Source: Embiotoca jacksoni (taxonomy: Eukaryota > Chordata > Actinopteri > Embiotocidae). From it: a stretch of DNA of 64,000 nucleotides. A program made the translations under genes and the position numbers. Below are positions 48,990 to 63,644 of this stretch, piece after piece. The stretch lies in NCBI GenBank assembly GCA_022577435.1, contig JAKOON010000088.1, positions 688,001-752,000 of the forward strand, given 5' to 3'. The notes under the pieces are model-generated. The model saw only the letters and a program-made list of their open reading frames with translations. It was not told the DNA's origin and made no database searches. Within the stretch, counting starts at the first letter, position 1. Each line of letters begins with the position of its first letter.

Positions 48990-49523
48990 CTTTGGGTGGC
49001 GCCAGAGCGCAAGAAAAGAGGAAGTGGGTAAAAAGCAGCACAACCCATGGGTTAATCTTCCCGGGGAACCGCTTTTATGGCTTCGACCGTCTCCACATCC
49101 CCCAGATGATGTGTGAATCACTTCAGCGGGTAGTTGGACTTGCCACCTGTCAGGAATGGTATGCAAACTGCATCTCTGAAGACCGCGCCGGCCTCTCGTA
49201 CTTTTGCATCGAGGGATGTACATTTTTTTTTTTGCGCAGGATCTCCTGCGTTTGTGAGATAAACCTGGGCAACTTTGTCTGACATCTAAACAAGAGAAAG
49301 TGAGCCACACGCATTGTAAATGGTGAGATTATAAACGGAGTCTCCGAGCACCCCGCAAGGCTCCGACCCCCCTCGTTTTGAAGATTAAGGGGTTGAAGAC
49401 AATTGAAGGACACTAAGAACAGGATTAGGTATTGTGCAGTCTAACCTACTTCTCATCACTCCTATATCTTGTCCTCTGGAATGACCTTTGGTGCACTTGG
49501 AATACAGCGGGTGCGCCTGTGAG
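48990..49523 (+). other. candidate non-coding first exon / promoter region
   Basis: A GC- and CpG-richer stretch in AT-rich DNA ends GCGCCTGTGAG followed by the donor GTAAGG at 49524. The last ATG before it (ATGACC near 49479) opens a frame that stops within 14 codons at the donor, so this would be a 5' untranslated exon of a plus-strand gene whose coding part lies beyond the window or was missed. Open frames of 70-130 codons on both strands have no family features. Confidence 0.35.
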
Positions 49524-49529
49524 GTAAGG

Positions 49530-52500
49530 AAATAATTTATCAGTGCTGAGTTTTCCGCTGTTTGGATTAATTGTGTGAAGTTGCGCCGAGAAATTCTCCC
49601 TGGGCGCACAACAATTTATGTTTGATATCCTCTGTTTGATCCTGTTACGCGCAGGTGCCATCGCCTTTATTTTTTAAATAACATCATCGAAAACGACCTG
49701 CAAAGTGTTTAGTGCAGGGGGTTATTATTCACACTGCACATTATACAAGGTCCAAGCACCATATTTTACAAGCTTAACACGCCAGGTTACTCGAACGCTC
49801 TGTCGATCCAACGCTCCATACGCACGAGGGCTAAAGCAATTTGCAGAATGTGAACCCCTTCAGAAACGATCAATAGTTGAAGGATTCGTGTTTTTATTCT
49901 GCGTGAACGCATGTTTGGCAACATTATTATGAAATGTTTTGACCTATATCGTTAATGTTGTGGTTTCTTCTTTGGAGTGCCACAATTTAAGGAACACGTG
50001 ATTTGGATCGTGCATCAATTATTTGCCAAGAGCCAAAAGAGGCATCTTTAGTTTTGGGTTCAACAAAAATGAAAACACATTGAAGAACATGGCATTTATT
50101 CTGCAAAGAAAATGAACAATGAAATGATGCTGGCTTGTACATTAGACTGTCTCTGCATCACACTGACAGAATTTCCAATTTCTAGTGCACGTGCAGTCTC
50201 TTCTGACCCAACAGCTGAGTGTACAGAAAGCTCACAGCATTGTACATGCCTTTAACGGCAGTCTATCCGTCTATACATCTGTATGAGCACTAAAGCCATT
50301 GTCATATGTTTGCTATAGAAAAGCCTGAATGTGAACCCCCCTCCCCTCTGCAACAAGTATTCTGAGGAAGACTGCTCGGGTCAGTGTAGTGCGACCACTG
50401 TATGGGTTATGTTATGTTATGTTATGTTATGTTTTCAGAGCCCCCTGTTATTGCTAGAGGCTGACATATGTTTTAATTTCACTTTATCTGTGTCATTGTT
50501 GCTTACTGTGGATTGTCTTGTATTCATGACAGGATTGGGTCAGTGATATGAAATATATTGATACTTTATTCTGTACTATGTGCATAGTGCCTGCTCACAG
50601 TAAGCATCAAGAACAGCCTTGTGACTCTTTTATCCTGTTTTGTGAAGGATGGGTTGAGAAATCTCTTCTCCTCCATGTTGTGTTATTTTATGTGGACAGA
50701 TTTCAACAGCCACAGGTTTGGGTAGTGCCCTAGAAGTGTGCAGGGAATATTTAAAAAGCATTGCTGCAGGATGTCTTCATCAGTCTAGGGTTGGGCCTGT
50801 TCTTTCCAGAGGCGCACATTTGGGAAATGAGAGATGAAGAGTAGCGCAGCTCAGGCCAGAGAGACTCCATTGATATTCTGCCTGTGTCCTACTCCATAGG
50901 CAGCCCATTGTCATGGCTCACTCAGTGGGATCGCGTCTGATGATTGAGGTGTATGTAAGGCGATTGAAAACCATCTTGAAAAGAAAGTAAAGGTCAATGT
51001 ATTGAAGGTTAAAGAGATGTCCTCACTGTAAAGGCAGATAGTCTGTATGTGTTTGCATACCGTGACAGCTACTCAAGTAAATCCAAAAGATAAAAAAATA
51101 TATAGCCTCTAATTTGATATTTTATTGATTTAGCTTGTATTCCATTGCCTTATCACAAGTGTCTGTGGTATTTCAATTCTCTATTTTACCTTCTTAGAGC
51201 CACATGTACTTTAAATAGAATTGTAATTCAATGCATATTTATCAAAATAATACCTGACTTGCTCTTGGAGTTTTTAACATAGACAGTTGCATCTCGAAGT
51301 TTCAAAGGGTGCAGCCTCTCTAACATCAGGTGCAACAGTGCCACACTGTGTGGCCACGTAGTCTGTAAACGATTCATGGCCAGCCAAGCAGAAAGATTTA
51401 TCTGTCGTGGGTGCGTGAAATTGCAGTGCTCTGCAGTATTCTGTCCAGGCCCGGTGAGAGAGACAGATCCTCCATTGCTTTGGGAAATAAAGAAGTAACC
51501 GAGAGGATCCCTGCTCCAAAAAAAACAGTAGCAAGCGCTAATGGCTGCTTGTGCTCTGTGTTAGGTAGAAATTATCAAGGCTGTAGTCGCTTCTTTTTTG
51601 GGGGGAAAAGGGAAAGGAAATAAGCAGTAAGGAACAACCACAGGGGGCATAACGAAGACATTTATCTGAAAATATGAACAAATAAGGGTAACTTTTGAAG
51701 AGTGCCATGGAAGTTGACACACTGAAGTGCAAAAGTTTACAAGTGGCTGCAGTAGGAAGATTTCTCTCCCAGCTCAGAATATGTTTTTTCACACCTTTTA
51801 GCTATTGAACCTTACTTTACACCTTAATGTACTGCTACTTGCTGTAAAAATCACTGCCCATTTATATACTTAATGAACCCTAAAATGGAACTATAAAAAG
51901 CGTACTGTTATTTTAAAGATTACACTGGAATAAGTAAGAAGATAGTTCAGAGTTTCTCTCCATCCTCTCCTATCCTGTACAGTGTTAAATAGGTTTTAAC
52001 TAATTGCTCTCAATGTAAGATATTGATGCACATTTTTGGCTATGTGTTGTGAGATTCCATGGCCAAAAACTATAGAGTTTTTCATCGAGAGTTTTGTCCA
52101 GTTTTGTCTCCTGGTAAATTGATTATAGAACAATGACAATAAAACAGTCAAGAGTCAGTGAATACATTTTTCTTTCATTTTGGAAGGACCCATGAGGTGG
52201 ATTTCATCAGCTCAGTCTTGAAGTCTTGTAAATTTATCGCCAAAAGCTTGTAGCTGTATTAGGTCATAGTAGAGCTTGAATAACCGTCGTGACCAGTAGC
52301 TGTAGTAGAAAACTGTGCCCGGGTCTCCACTGAAGCATGAAGGGAGAAGATTATTGCATATAAGTTATCTCCATGTGGCAACACCAATAGTCAAAAAATT
52401 AATGGAAAGGGAGTTTGATATGAATATGAAAAACCATGCATATGGATGCACTGCACACACTCTCTTCTTTTCCGTGTCATATTTGTTTCCTTCTACTTAT

Positions 52501-55300
52501 CTCTCTTTTCTTGTCACTATCAAACACAAAGACTAGTTCTGTTCATGCTGTTCCCTTTCTCTCAGATAACAACTGTTTGTACTTGGTAGCAGGTTTATGA
52601 AATAATTTCTTTATGAATGCCTTGAATCTCCTTTTTTCTTAGATTCGGTAAACAGACAGACCTCATTGGAGGAGGGAGCACAATCAGATTATCTCCAGTA
52701 TAATCTAACAGAATGCTGAGGGGCAATTTGTTATTCAGCTCTTGCGCTTTCACCCTCCTGTTAAATCTCTGAATGTCGACTACAGTGACGACTGCTTGGA
52801 AACAGTCTTGATGAGAGAGCGAAGCTTTAAGTGTTAGATAGGTATGTTTAGGAATGCTGAGCTTTTGAATCACTGGTCTCTGAGAAAATATCAGTTAAAT
52901 ATGAAGTTCATTCCTGTAAAGATTATTACCTCAGTGTCTTTAAGAAGTTTAACAGTCAAGAGAGGAACAAGAGTTGTGCTGATTTGCTCCCCAGTATGAA
53001 TGAGTGTAAGCTAAATTTAACCTTTCCTTAAGATGAGTCGCTCATCAGTTCTATCAATACACTTGACTATTGCAATATTATGTTTTGTGAATCTGTGTCG
53101 GTTCTCAAAAATACAGTATTCATTTTTAATTCATAGTTTACATGTGAAGTTCCTTTGCTCAGGTTATACTATAAGTAGTGCCATGATGTTGGATGTTACA
53201 GAGACTGTGATAAATGCTAATGCAGATCCTACTGTTCTGATTGCATTAAAAAGAACACTTTTTAAAATTCGGATTATTTGCATATGGCGGTGTGTTTCTT
53301 ATACGATGACCATTTTAGATTTAAAAATGTTTTTGATTTATTTGATCATAACATTGTATCACCAGATTCTTGCAAATGCACAGCTCTGGTTGTGTCTGAG
53401 TAGTAAAGAAGCTGCATAATGGTGTTTCTTCCCAGTGTGAAGCTGCAGTGCTGTCTTAAATATTACATCATCTGCTGAAGCTAAAATTGACAGTCATCCT
53501 GCTGTTGATATCTTGGCCTTTGCTAGTTGAGTCAGTGACTAGGTAGAGGCTGAAATATCTTGTTTGTTACTTGCCTTTCTATCACTGTCCGTTTAATAAG
53601 CAAAATCCAACCGGTGCATCAGTATTACTCAAGTTAACCTATTAATTATCATCAAGCATTATCTCCTTTTTGCAGCTGCCTTCATATGAAATTCTTCATT
53701 TTTAACTTTTGCTCCAGGAGCCACTGTCCACTTCAGTTTTGAGGGGATACCATTTCAGAGAAGACATGCAGATTGGTTTTGTAATTTGTAAGGATGTTTG
53801 CAAGTGTCCATATGCTTGCTGAGTGAAATTATATTAGCATAAATCAATATTTGCCCCAGCTCCAAATAAATACGTCTGTACAAAAAGCAAATACAGAGGA
53901 AAGAAGTGAATTACCATACTATGATAATGACTCGACTGAACATTAGTTGCACATGTAGGTGTGGACAGGTAAAACTGTTGCCATGTTATAATTTCACACT
54001 ATAGTACGAGTATTGATCTTTTGGCTGGTGTGGCAGTTTATAATACATGTTCTGTAAGTTTACCTTGCCAGATGATTGCATGGACCCTCTCTGACCTACA
54101 ATTTAACGAGATGATATTTTGCAAACTTTACAGCAACCACTTTTCAGACTATCTTTCTGTGATATCTTTGCTCTATTGCTTGCTACAAAAATATGTGAAT
54201 TAAAGAATTTCATACTTACCAGTATAGTTTAAAACTACAGCAAAACACATTTTATCGTGTTGGAGGTATAACTATGAAATGGACATCATAATTTTTTATA
54301 GACTTGTTAAAAATGTTCTATTTGGTTTATCTTTAAAACTGCAGTTATTGACTTTTAGAAACTTGGGGGCAATGAGCTGTTAACACCAAATGAACATAAT
54401 GTTATCACTGTATAGAGTAGTTATGGCTACCGTGTTAGCAGGCATATAGTTGTGTTTCTGGCAACCCAAATGGCAAATATAAGTCCAATTTTTACTTTCC
54501 TCCTGAGGAGGAAGATATTTGGCTCTTCAGCTGCTCAATGCTTCACTACACTAACCAGCCAGTTGCTAATTTTGTCTTTGCTTTTTGGTGCTGGGTTTAG
54601 AGCAGTTTAGAGAGTGAATCCAAAACTGAATGACACTTTCTTCTCCAAAATATATTATCCCATTTTTTAAATTTTTTTTTGCAAGGAGCTTATTATGACC
54701 TGCAGTGACATCTTAAAGTAAGGCGACGTCAAGCGATTGTGTCAACAAGGACTATCTGGTGTCTCGGGTTTCTTGTCATCAAATAACCTTTGACTTATCT
54801 ATAAATGGTCACGTCCTCTTAACACTCCATCATGTAGTAGTGGTATGTAATGTGCCAAGTAATGGTACTGGAAAGTCAAGAAGGATCCTTTTTTTGAATG
54901 TGGGCCAGAGAAGTGACGCCGTTCAGATGACATCTATATCAGTTTTTAGGAGTAGACCGGTTAGGGTTGATGGATAAATATTGCAGCAGACTTGGATGGA
55001 GGAAACCGCTGTTTGCTTCCTATTTCCAACCCAGGATTAAGAAAGTTTTTTAAAATTGCATTTACTGTTGCCATGACGACCACCAACTTATTTTGCTGGA
55101 GGGCTTGTTTAACTGTACAATTCATGCGCTAATGAAAACCAGGACCTTCAGTTTCAGTAATGATGTTAACATGATCTGCAGAGCTGACGACTCAATTGAT
55201 TATAATCTGTGTTTGTCACTTTAACAAAGCCCTTTTACACTACATGCAATTATTTGATATTTACAATAGGCAATGTCAAAATATTCAGCTTTAAGTTACT
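49530..55300. other. intergenic or intronic DNA, nothing recognised
   Basis: If the exon at 49 kb is real this is its first intron. A pentanucleotide (GTTAT)n of about five units lies at 50405-50434. A 128-codon open frame near 53033 is AT-rich and motif-free. No coding exon could be supported. Confidence 0.45.
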
Positions 55301-55309
55301 ATTAACTTG

Positions 55310-55363
<54 letters not shown>
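55310..55363. repeat. (AT)n microsatellite
   Basis: About 26 AT units without interruption. Confidence 0.97.
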
Positions 55364-55367
<4 letters not shown>

Positions 55368-55715
55368 TATATATGAGATACTTGTAAACCCAAGGATGCA
55401 GTCTATGAATTCAAAACCTGACAAGCCTGGTGCTGGTGTTGGAGCTATGCACTCAAAGAAGCTCACCAGGAGAAGCAACAATTCAATTTAAGTGTCAGCA
55501 TAATGATGCTCAAGCTGAAATGTATCAATTCAGAATTTACAACAGTTTCAAACATCTAGGTTACAGTGTTGGTAATATCATGGGAAAAAAAAAGACACCA
55601 AGACCCAAGGCAACCTGCTAAGGATTTTAGTCTCAGAGGGATGAAGCAGATCCACCCCCCTACCTCACCAATAAAGCATTTCAAAATTCTCAGGCTCTTC
55701 TTGCTGTCTCTCTTG

Positions 55716-55797
<82 letters not shown>
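55716..55797. repeat. (CA)n microsatellite
   Basis: About 40 CA units. The Thr-His and Cys-Val open frames over it are artefacts of the repeat. Confidence 0.97.
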
Positions 55798-55798
<1 letters not shown>

Positions 55799-56254
55799 CC
55801 TTGAATATCTATTTAGGGCCTAAAAATAGTAAGATGCACACAATGCTATGGAGCTTCAAGGCAATCACAGGTTGTGCGATTTTAGGCAACACTTCACTGA
55901 TTATACTTTAACCCATAGATCCCCTAAAATTGTTTTATTACAATTTAAAATAAATAAACAAACACTTGTAGCCTTAAAGTTCCAAGTAGTGCTATTGAGG
56001 AGTAATTATTTTGGACTTGTGTTGACTTGATTAACCTCTCTACATTGGCTCAACTCCTTGATTTACAATGAACTATAGTTCTGGTTCCTACTGGTTAATT
56101 GACAGCCAATCAAATTTATTTATGGGTCAGTCATCAACTGTACGTTCAAATGGACATAGTTTCTGGGTTGGAAAAGTTAAGCCAATGCAGAAGTGCCTTC
56201 AAGTCAATAAATTCTTTCACAAGATGTTCTGGTGTCATGAGGTGAATTCTGGTA

Positions 56255-56460
56255 TAGATGGGGGGGGGGGCATAATGTCCTTGGGTTCTCAGTCAGATCC
56301 ACCCTTCGCTGCTCCCCAGCTCATCCAATTATGGTCAATTCTAGCTCCAAAAAACCAAGATGGCAACGGCCGAAATGCCGACAGCGAGGCTTCAAAACAG
56401 CCCTTCATAAACCAATGTGTGACATTATGGACGTGTCACTATTGTTATCCAAGGAATTAT
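56255..56460 (+). repeat. dispersed repeat with G-run
   Basis: After a run of 11 G at 56259-56269 comes AACCAAGATGGCAACGGCCG, AAATGCCGACAGCGAGGCTT and CATAAACCAATGTGTGAC, wording of a common fish repeat. The 154-codon frame crossing it is not a gene. Confidence 0.45.
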
Positions 56461-56519
56461 TATTCTCGTTCCTTATTTTTCTCGTCAAAGAACTGCAATT
56501 TTGGTGGCTTAATCATATT

Positions 56520-58010
56520 CAAAAACTTCTGAAAGTTGGTACACACATCTCTACCGGCGAAAAATGTCGTATTCTAGTGGAGGCGCGAGTTGGCGTGGCC
56601 AAATGGCTAAAGAGATGCCCCAGCGGCTACATTTACCTACATGCATGAAATTTGGTGGACATGTGTATCACACCTAGACGTACCAAAAAGTTACGATGCA
56701 CCATTACGTCAACTCAACAGGAAGTCCGGCATTTTTAATTTAGTCGCCATTTTCGGCGATTCGCACATGCTGTACTTTAACGAACTAGGGATTTGTCCGG
56801 ACCAACTTGACATTTTTTCTGTGCACTCTTTAAATGTTTGTGATTAAAAGTTGTTAAAATAATTTGTTTTCGTCAATGCATGTGCCCGTGGCGTGGCAGC
56901 CATTTGGAGCGTCTAGCCATGAAACTACAAATTGCTGTAAATCTTATGTACACTGACTGACCGTCTCCAGACATTACATGTATGATAACAGTCCGACCCT
57001 GAAGACACCTGCATAGTAATATTTGCTCACAGTCATAGCGCCAGCTGCTGGCAACTGGAAATTACACTTTTCATACTTTCACATGCTACATCAAGCTGCT
57101 TGATCACTTCAACCTAAATTCTGGTTGATGAAATATTGAGAAGTTTGTGCGACTTTGTCAAAGGGTGTCACCGTGGCGATGCGACAAAGTTTGATGTTTC
57201 ACTGTGACACAGGAAGTTGATGTTTAAGGTCAAAGGATGCTTGAAACCTCACGACTGGGTGGGACAAAGAAGAACCCATTACGCACCATTACATCAACTC
57301 AACAGGAAATCTGCCATTTTTAATTTAGTCGCCATTTTCAGCGATTCACACGTTATACTTTAACAAACTCCTCCTACAGATTTTGTCAGACCGACTTGAA
57401 ATTGAGTATCTGCACTCTTAACATGTTTGGAATTAAAAGTTATGAAAATAATACATTTTCGTCGATCGGTGTGCCCGTGGCGTGGCGTCCAAAAAGTGAC
57501 CCAAAGGGCATGCTGCAGCATGTCGTTCAAAAAAAATAACTTTTTTTTTCTGACTGAAAGATAACATCTTCTGCCTCCATTTATCCATCCACTACAATAT
57601 GTTGGATCCATGTTAATGTGTATTTAAAGACATTTTAATTTGTGGAAAAAAAATTGGGTGGAAAAAAATATGAAAAATTGTCTCATCAACCAAACATTTC
57701 TCGACCCCCTGCAGTACCTAGCGGTCGCGGACCCCCTGTTGAAGACTTCTGGTATATAGTATATCCAGGGCGATGCGGCTCAGTTTAATGTTTTGCCGTG
57801 ACACAGGAAGTTGATGTTTAAGGTCAAACAATGCTCCAAACCTCATAAAACTTTGCACATGCATCAGGCACCAACTTTCATCGGTTTTTGAAGATGTTAA
57901 AGCCGCCAATTTTTTTTTTAAGAAGAATAAGGACGAGATCGAGAAAAAAAATTCGACTGCAAGCAGGAATATGTGGCCCCGACGTGCAGTGTGCAATTTT
58001 AATTTATGTT
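56520..58010 (+). repeat. two tandem, diverged copies of a dispersed teleost repeat
   Basis: The block CACCATTAC, then CAACTCAACAGGAA, TTTAATTTAGTCGCCATTTT and GTGCCCGTGGCGTGGC, occurs at about 56698-56900 and again at 57283-57490, offset near 585. A second shared block, GTGACACAGGAAGTTGATG then TTTAAGGTCAAA, occurs at 57204 and 57798, offset near 594. Non-coding; the copies differ by many substitutions. Confidence 0.75.
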
Positions 58011-61000
58011 TATAACTTTTTAAATAAAGTAATGTAAAATGTAAACTGAATTCAGAAGACTTAATCTACAATTATGTCAAAAGAGGAAATGGGCTTCTGA
58101 TTCAGAAGCAAATCTAAACTAATTTAGCATTGTGGCATTTCAGAGCATCTTGAAAAAAAAAAAGATGGTGTTTTGTTTGCATTCAGCAACATCTTGCATG
58201 ATAAATTTGTATTTTCAGTCATTCTACTATTTCCTTTCTACCGCTGTTCGGCATAGGAGGGGAGCCTTCTTGTTGTTTACTGAGCCTGTTTGTATTTGTA
58301 TCCGAGATATAAATGGTAGTTATATCTGATCTTGGTCCTGCCTTTTAATTTGACTGTTGATAACTTTGCCCCAGACAGGGCGATTAACAAAGACTTGATA
58401 TGCATACAAAACATGCAGTTAAGGTCAAAGCAGTTTTAAAGAACATTTATTCTGCTGAATAGCTTACGACAACACTTACAATACCCACCCTCTGCTTCGC
58501 CATTAGCACTTCAGACGTAACAAAGTTTACAAACAACTAACAGCAATGCTAAGACACGCCAAGTACTTAAGGGGAATGATATAGTGAAGCAAAGAGATTT
58601 TGATTTCATTTAAGTGTACATTTTGCTGGTGCAAGTCTGAAAATCTGAAGGCAAGTCAGTGAAAGATTGGTGCCTCTCATGACTGGAGACATCTGCTTTA
58701 TTCATAAATTGAAATCATGTCTGAAATGTACATTGGAGCTGTGCCATTAGGAGCCTTTTTATATCAAGAACAGGATCTCAACTTGCACTCAGCAGTGGGA
58801 AGTCAAACAAGGTTTCCGACAACCAAGATGATTGGGTCAGAATTTCTTCTTTTTGCCAGTCAGTGAGTGGTTTTCTTTTGAAGGCCCATTTCCACTAAAT
58901 TGAAGAGTCAAAGCAAAGAATATTTATATATATATATTTGACTGTCGGAAGTTTGGATTGAATAGTGATTGATGGGATTCATGTGATCCTGGAATAGTGA
59001 AATAAATTGTGTATCATCACATGCTATAGGAACACCCTCTCAGCCTTTAAGCTTGTAAAGACTGAGGATGAACTCGTATTGAGCCAGTGCCTGGAGTTTG
59101 GGTGAAAATTCACCAAATTCAGTCATGTCAGGAATCATTATGATTATTTCAACCAAAATCCCAAGACAGGTGAATCATGCAGGGTCAGTGACAGCTGTGT
59201 TGCATACTGAAATTGAACTGAAACCCGAGCTGTACATAAAAAGTAAAAACTTTGAAAAGCAAGTTTCCATCACTGCAGTAAAACTCGCTGCAAACTTAAA
59301 TTAGCAGTTAAAATTGGGCTCCATCCTGGCTGGAGTTATTTAATCTGTATATATTAGTATTTATTTTAATAGCAGTCACATTTGACTTTGTAATGCTTAG
59401 ATGTTTTGACATCTCTCTCTTGTGCTTCACAAACAGTTTACAGCAAAATGAGGCTGATGCGTTCAGTCTTCAGTATTCATTGAGATCTGTCTCTGAGTGT
59501 CTCAGATGTCAAACAAGTTTTCAGTCCGTTGATTTTTGTCTTATTATATATAGGGACGAGGTCGGGAATGGATGGATGGATCAAACTTTCATCCATAGGG
59601 ACTTTCACCCATAACTTATGTGAAGTGTTTAACTTGCACCATGTACGAAATGCAACTCATGCTACTCAAGAACTGTGAGCATTTCACAACATTAACTATA
59701 TATTTATTATTGTTACCATGACGAATAAGGTCAGGTATACCTGCTGCTGATAGTTCACTTATGTCAGGACCTGTTGGTCCTATAGAGGGCACTATAAAAA
59801 CTTGTATGTTGTTTTGGAAGTTGTTGGAAAATTGACCTACTCCGTTGTTTTGGTATGAGGATGTGTTGGTGCGTTTTAGTGTCTGTAACATTTAACTTAA
59901 AATGAAGAACGAATATTCATACAGGAGCTGTAGTACATATACTTTGCCAAAACATAATACTCAGACCTTTCTTGGTAAAAAGAAAACTTACTTTTTACTG
60001 CTTTGGCCCCAAATGTAAATATTTTTTTATGCTGTTTGAACAAATGACTTGTCCTGTCATTCTTTTCTTGAGAGGATGGTCTCAAAAAAAAAATCCTCTA
60101 GCTGGAGGGGGTCGGTCTCCTCTGCATGAAAACAATATCCTGCTGTTAGCTGCATGCAGAGAAAGACCTCTTAGCACCATATTTCCTTTCTTTTTTCAAC
60201 TTCATTTTGCATTTTAAAAACATCACAGGATTTTTATCTCTTTGATTGTAGGTCCTCAAAATCAACCAAAATGTGACCCACTGTAGACTATATTATGATA
60301 AATTGTGTATCTTCTTTTTAACCATGTAAGTTGTAGCTTCACTCTTTTTTTGTCCTTTTGTCCACCCAAGTGCTCCATGGTGGTTTGATAGATAGAAGAA
60401 ACAAATTTATCACAGTTGCCTATATCTGTTTCCATTGTGAAGTCGAACGAGAGCAAATAATTCTGAATGTATAAGACTGATGATTTAATGCATAAAATAG
60501 ATGCAGCATGAGTCTGAAGGCTGCGGTTGCTTTTAGCTGCAGGTACATACATTTACTTAACAATGAATAAAGCCCCCTCATTTCAGATGAGTCTATTGGA
60601 GGCCCACTCACTGTTGCCTCATGAGTTTCTTGCAATATAGGCTTTTTGTTCAAGAGCAATTTTCCTTTACAAGGTTTATTTTGCCTCTTTTATGATTTTC
60701 CTGTCACATTTTCTAAGGACTACTGTATTTTTAATGAACATATCCTCTCCATATCCTTTGTTCTTTGCCACTTTTTCAACAAGGCCCTCACTTTTCTAGT
60801 GAGTCTTGAATTGAATATGAATCAAAGCTTTCTTGTGACTGATGTGGCCTGAAAAACTAAACCTATTCATCATGAGTAAGGGATGTCATTGTTTTGACAT
60901 CTGCTGCTAATCAGGTCAAATATAGTAGCGCTTGACTTGATCGAAATAAATGTAGCGCCTAATTTTTACCACACATACTCCATTAGTCGCCCTACGATGA

Positions 61001-63640
61001 GCAAACCCTACAGCACAAGTGTCCTGCTGACATTTTGAGTTCAGTCTTGACTTGACCCCGCCTTGCTCTGATGTCATGCACTCAAGATCAAGAGATCAAG
61101 GCGGCTGCAGTTTTTGGACTCAGGTGCCACAGTTGCTCTCCACCGACTCACACCTGAAGGCATGATGGGAAATGCGTAGCTTTCCCTTTATCTAACAGCT
61201 GATTGATTTAGATGATGGGTCAACAACAATGATGTCTTAAAGACTTTATGTTTAGAGATGTTAATTTCATCAATCTGATTTTGCACCATGAAACCTTAAC
61301 AGATTAAATAAATATTGTGTAGTCATTGATTACTTTTATCAGTCAGGGAGACTGAATACATTGAGTTCACTTCACTGATGATTGTCAGACTGCAGAAAAT
61401 AAATGATCGTTCTAGTCTACAACAAGAATATCACTGATTTAAATTGAATTAAAACATTTTTTTTTTTAAATTCTCATTGTCCATCAGACAGATCCATAAT
61501 GGAAACGTTGGAAATGTTGAATGTTTATTGCCCCTCCCCGTGTATTTTGTCAATGTATAAATGGTTCAAATTGATGTAGTTTGAGAAGGATCGGTCCTAC
61601 AATCAAGTTGCCAGTCCTCCACTTTCTTGGCACTGACACATGCAAGAGGCTTTTTCGAGATGCCTCACCAACAATAAGGTTTTTTTTGTTTTTGTTTTTA
61701 TTTTTGAGGTAGGGGGGAACTTGAAAACCTGCTAAATGTTGCTACATGATGGCATGCACTTATACGCATGTTTGTGTGTCATATCATCCAATTTGCATTC
61801 TGTCAAGTGTCAGATGGTGTCAGCCCTTTACATCTGGTTGCTCTTCTACTCTCGCTCACATATATTGTATTTTAATGCAGCTGAATACCCAATAAAGATA
61901 TTTTTCATTTACGTAGGTATCTGTTTCTGTTGTCAGACAGGTGGACAAGTATGACATGTTAACCAGCAGTCACTTCCAAGCTGCTGCTCTGCTAAAATTC
62001 AGATTTTATATCCACAGTTCTAGAAAAAGCATCATACACATAATTTAAAGGCAACAGCTGGGCTGTGATTTCAGCCACATTTACATGTAAAATGATCACT
62101 CAGAGAGAAAGTTAGAAGTGACACAATATCTTATTTTTTCTCTCACGCAGCACTCAGCCTCCTTCTAGTTAAAAAACCACAGGCAACTGCCTGCCTGCAA
62201 GGAGAGCAGTTTTACACATGCTGTTCAAATCAGGTTGTGGGTTGCCAGGTTACAATGACATTTGGGTTTGCATTGTATGTAGTGTGTCGATTGTGTGTCT
62301 TAGATGGTTCGTCATATTAAAATTTGAGAGTCATGCGAGTTTCCCGAAAGAAACAAAATGGGAGGTCAGCCTTTGAATAAGGAAGAGACCCGGGAAAAAC
62401 TGAACTATTGGCTCATTGTTGACCTTCAAATGTAAGGCAAATCGTTACTGTTTGAAAAGAAGAAGTGCAACACTTTGTGCTTTACTTTTTGCACACCTGT
62501 TGTGAGTCGCATCCAATTTATTGACGGCTACACAAACCATCTGCCATGCTTCAGTTTTCTATTGTGCTTGATGCTTCTATTAAGATCTAAATAGCACAGA
62601 TTTTCTTTTTCAAAATAGCACTCGAGGCACTGAAGATTAGGGACTGTGTGTGGGAAGTTGTAAGGTGAAATAGCTCAATAAAAGAATAAGGTTGAGCTTT
62701 TTTCAACACTGCACTTGGATTCGTGAACTCCTGTTACTGTGTCTGGAGTGTTAATAGGGTAGTGAGAGTCACGAGTGATCCGGCCAGTCAATTAAAGGCA
62801 CCTTCAACTAATTAACCTCCTCTCTGTAACAGTGGTTGCTTGTTGGAGAGCTTGTAGACTGAAATACCAGAGTATGTGTCATTGCTCTGAATAATGAGAT
62901 TTCACTACAGGCCTTTCAGTTTGAAAAGGCTAACTTACATACAGACAGCTGCTGAAAAGAAGCCTATAATTCGATAGTTATTCTCAGGAGAGGAAAACGT
63001 ATGTGTGGAGGAATTGAGTGAGTTCTCTGTTAACAAATTGACAAATAATGGGTCAGAGGGAAAGAAAAACACTTGTTCTGCTGTATCGGACTGTTGCATT
63101 GCAATGATATGAGGATGTTGGTTGACAGGTTTCAGTTTTCTGACAGTTGGTGGTCATCTGTAATTTTTTTGTGCATACATAGATTTTCTTTTAGGGTTTT
63201 TGCTACTTTGTGGCATGTTGGTACACACATGTTGAGATTTATTGCTGGCTAAACCATAGAGTAGCAATAACATGGACCTCCGCTCGCACCTTAACCATGC
63301 TGCAATCCAGTATTGTTATTGCATGTACAGTATATCTATCATCTTGCATTTCTGTTTTTGTAGTTGAGCAACAAGTAATCAGAATTGATTTTATATATGT
63401 CTGTCCCAATCATTACACAATTGCCTGATCGCAGTTATTTGAGCCAACTACAATCATTCTGCATAATCTTTCAATTCGTTTCCATTTACCTGTATAAAAA
63501 TAGCCACATGAAACTAACAAAAATGTTATATTTCCATCACTATTTCCACATGACTTTCCACAATGCGAGGTGTCACTGGCACTCTTGAGGATATTGTTTT
63601 GTTGCACGCCCATCTTCTGCTATAGTTTAATGTCACATAA
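58011..63640. other. intergenic or intronic DNA, nothing recognised
   Basis: About 5.6 kb of AT-rich DNA with T-runs and a short (TA)n tract near 58923-58938. No coding exon or RNA gene could be supported. Confidence 0.45.
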
Positions 63641-63644
63641 ATGG

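Noticed and set aside
53033..53419. 128-codon hydrophobic open frame
   Set aside because: AT-rich DNA gives Ile/Leu/Phe-rich chance frames; no signal, domain or neighbour supports it.
55556..55823. Cys-Val and Thr-His repeat frames
   Set aside because: Artefacts of the CA microsatellite.
56068..56532. 154-codon open frame
   Set aside because: Covers a dispersed repeat and a G-run; no domain.
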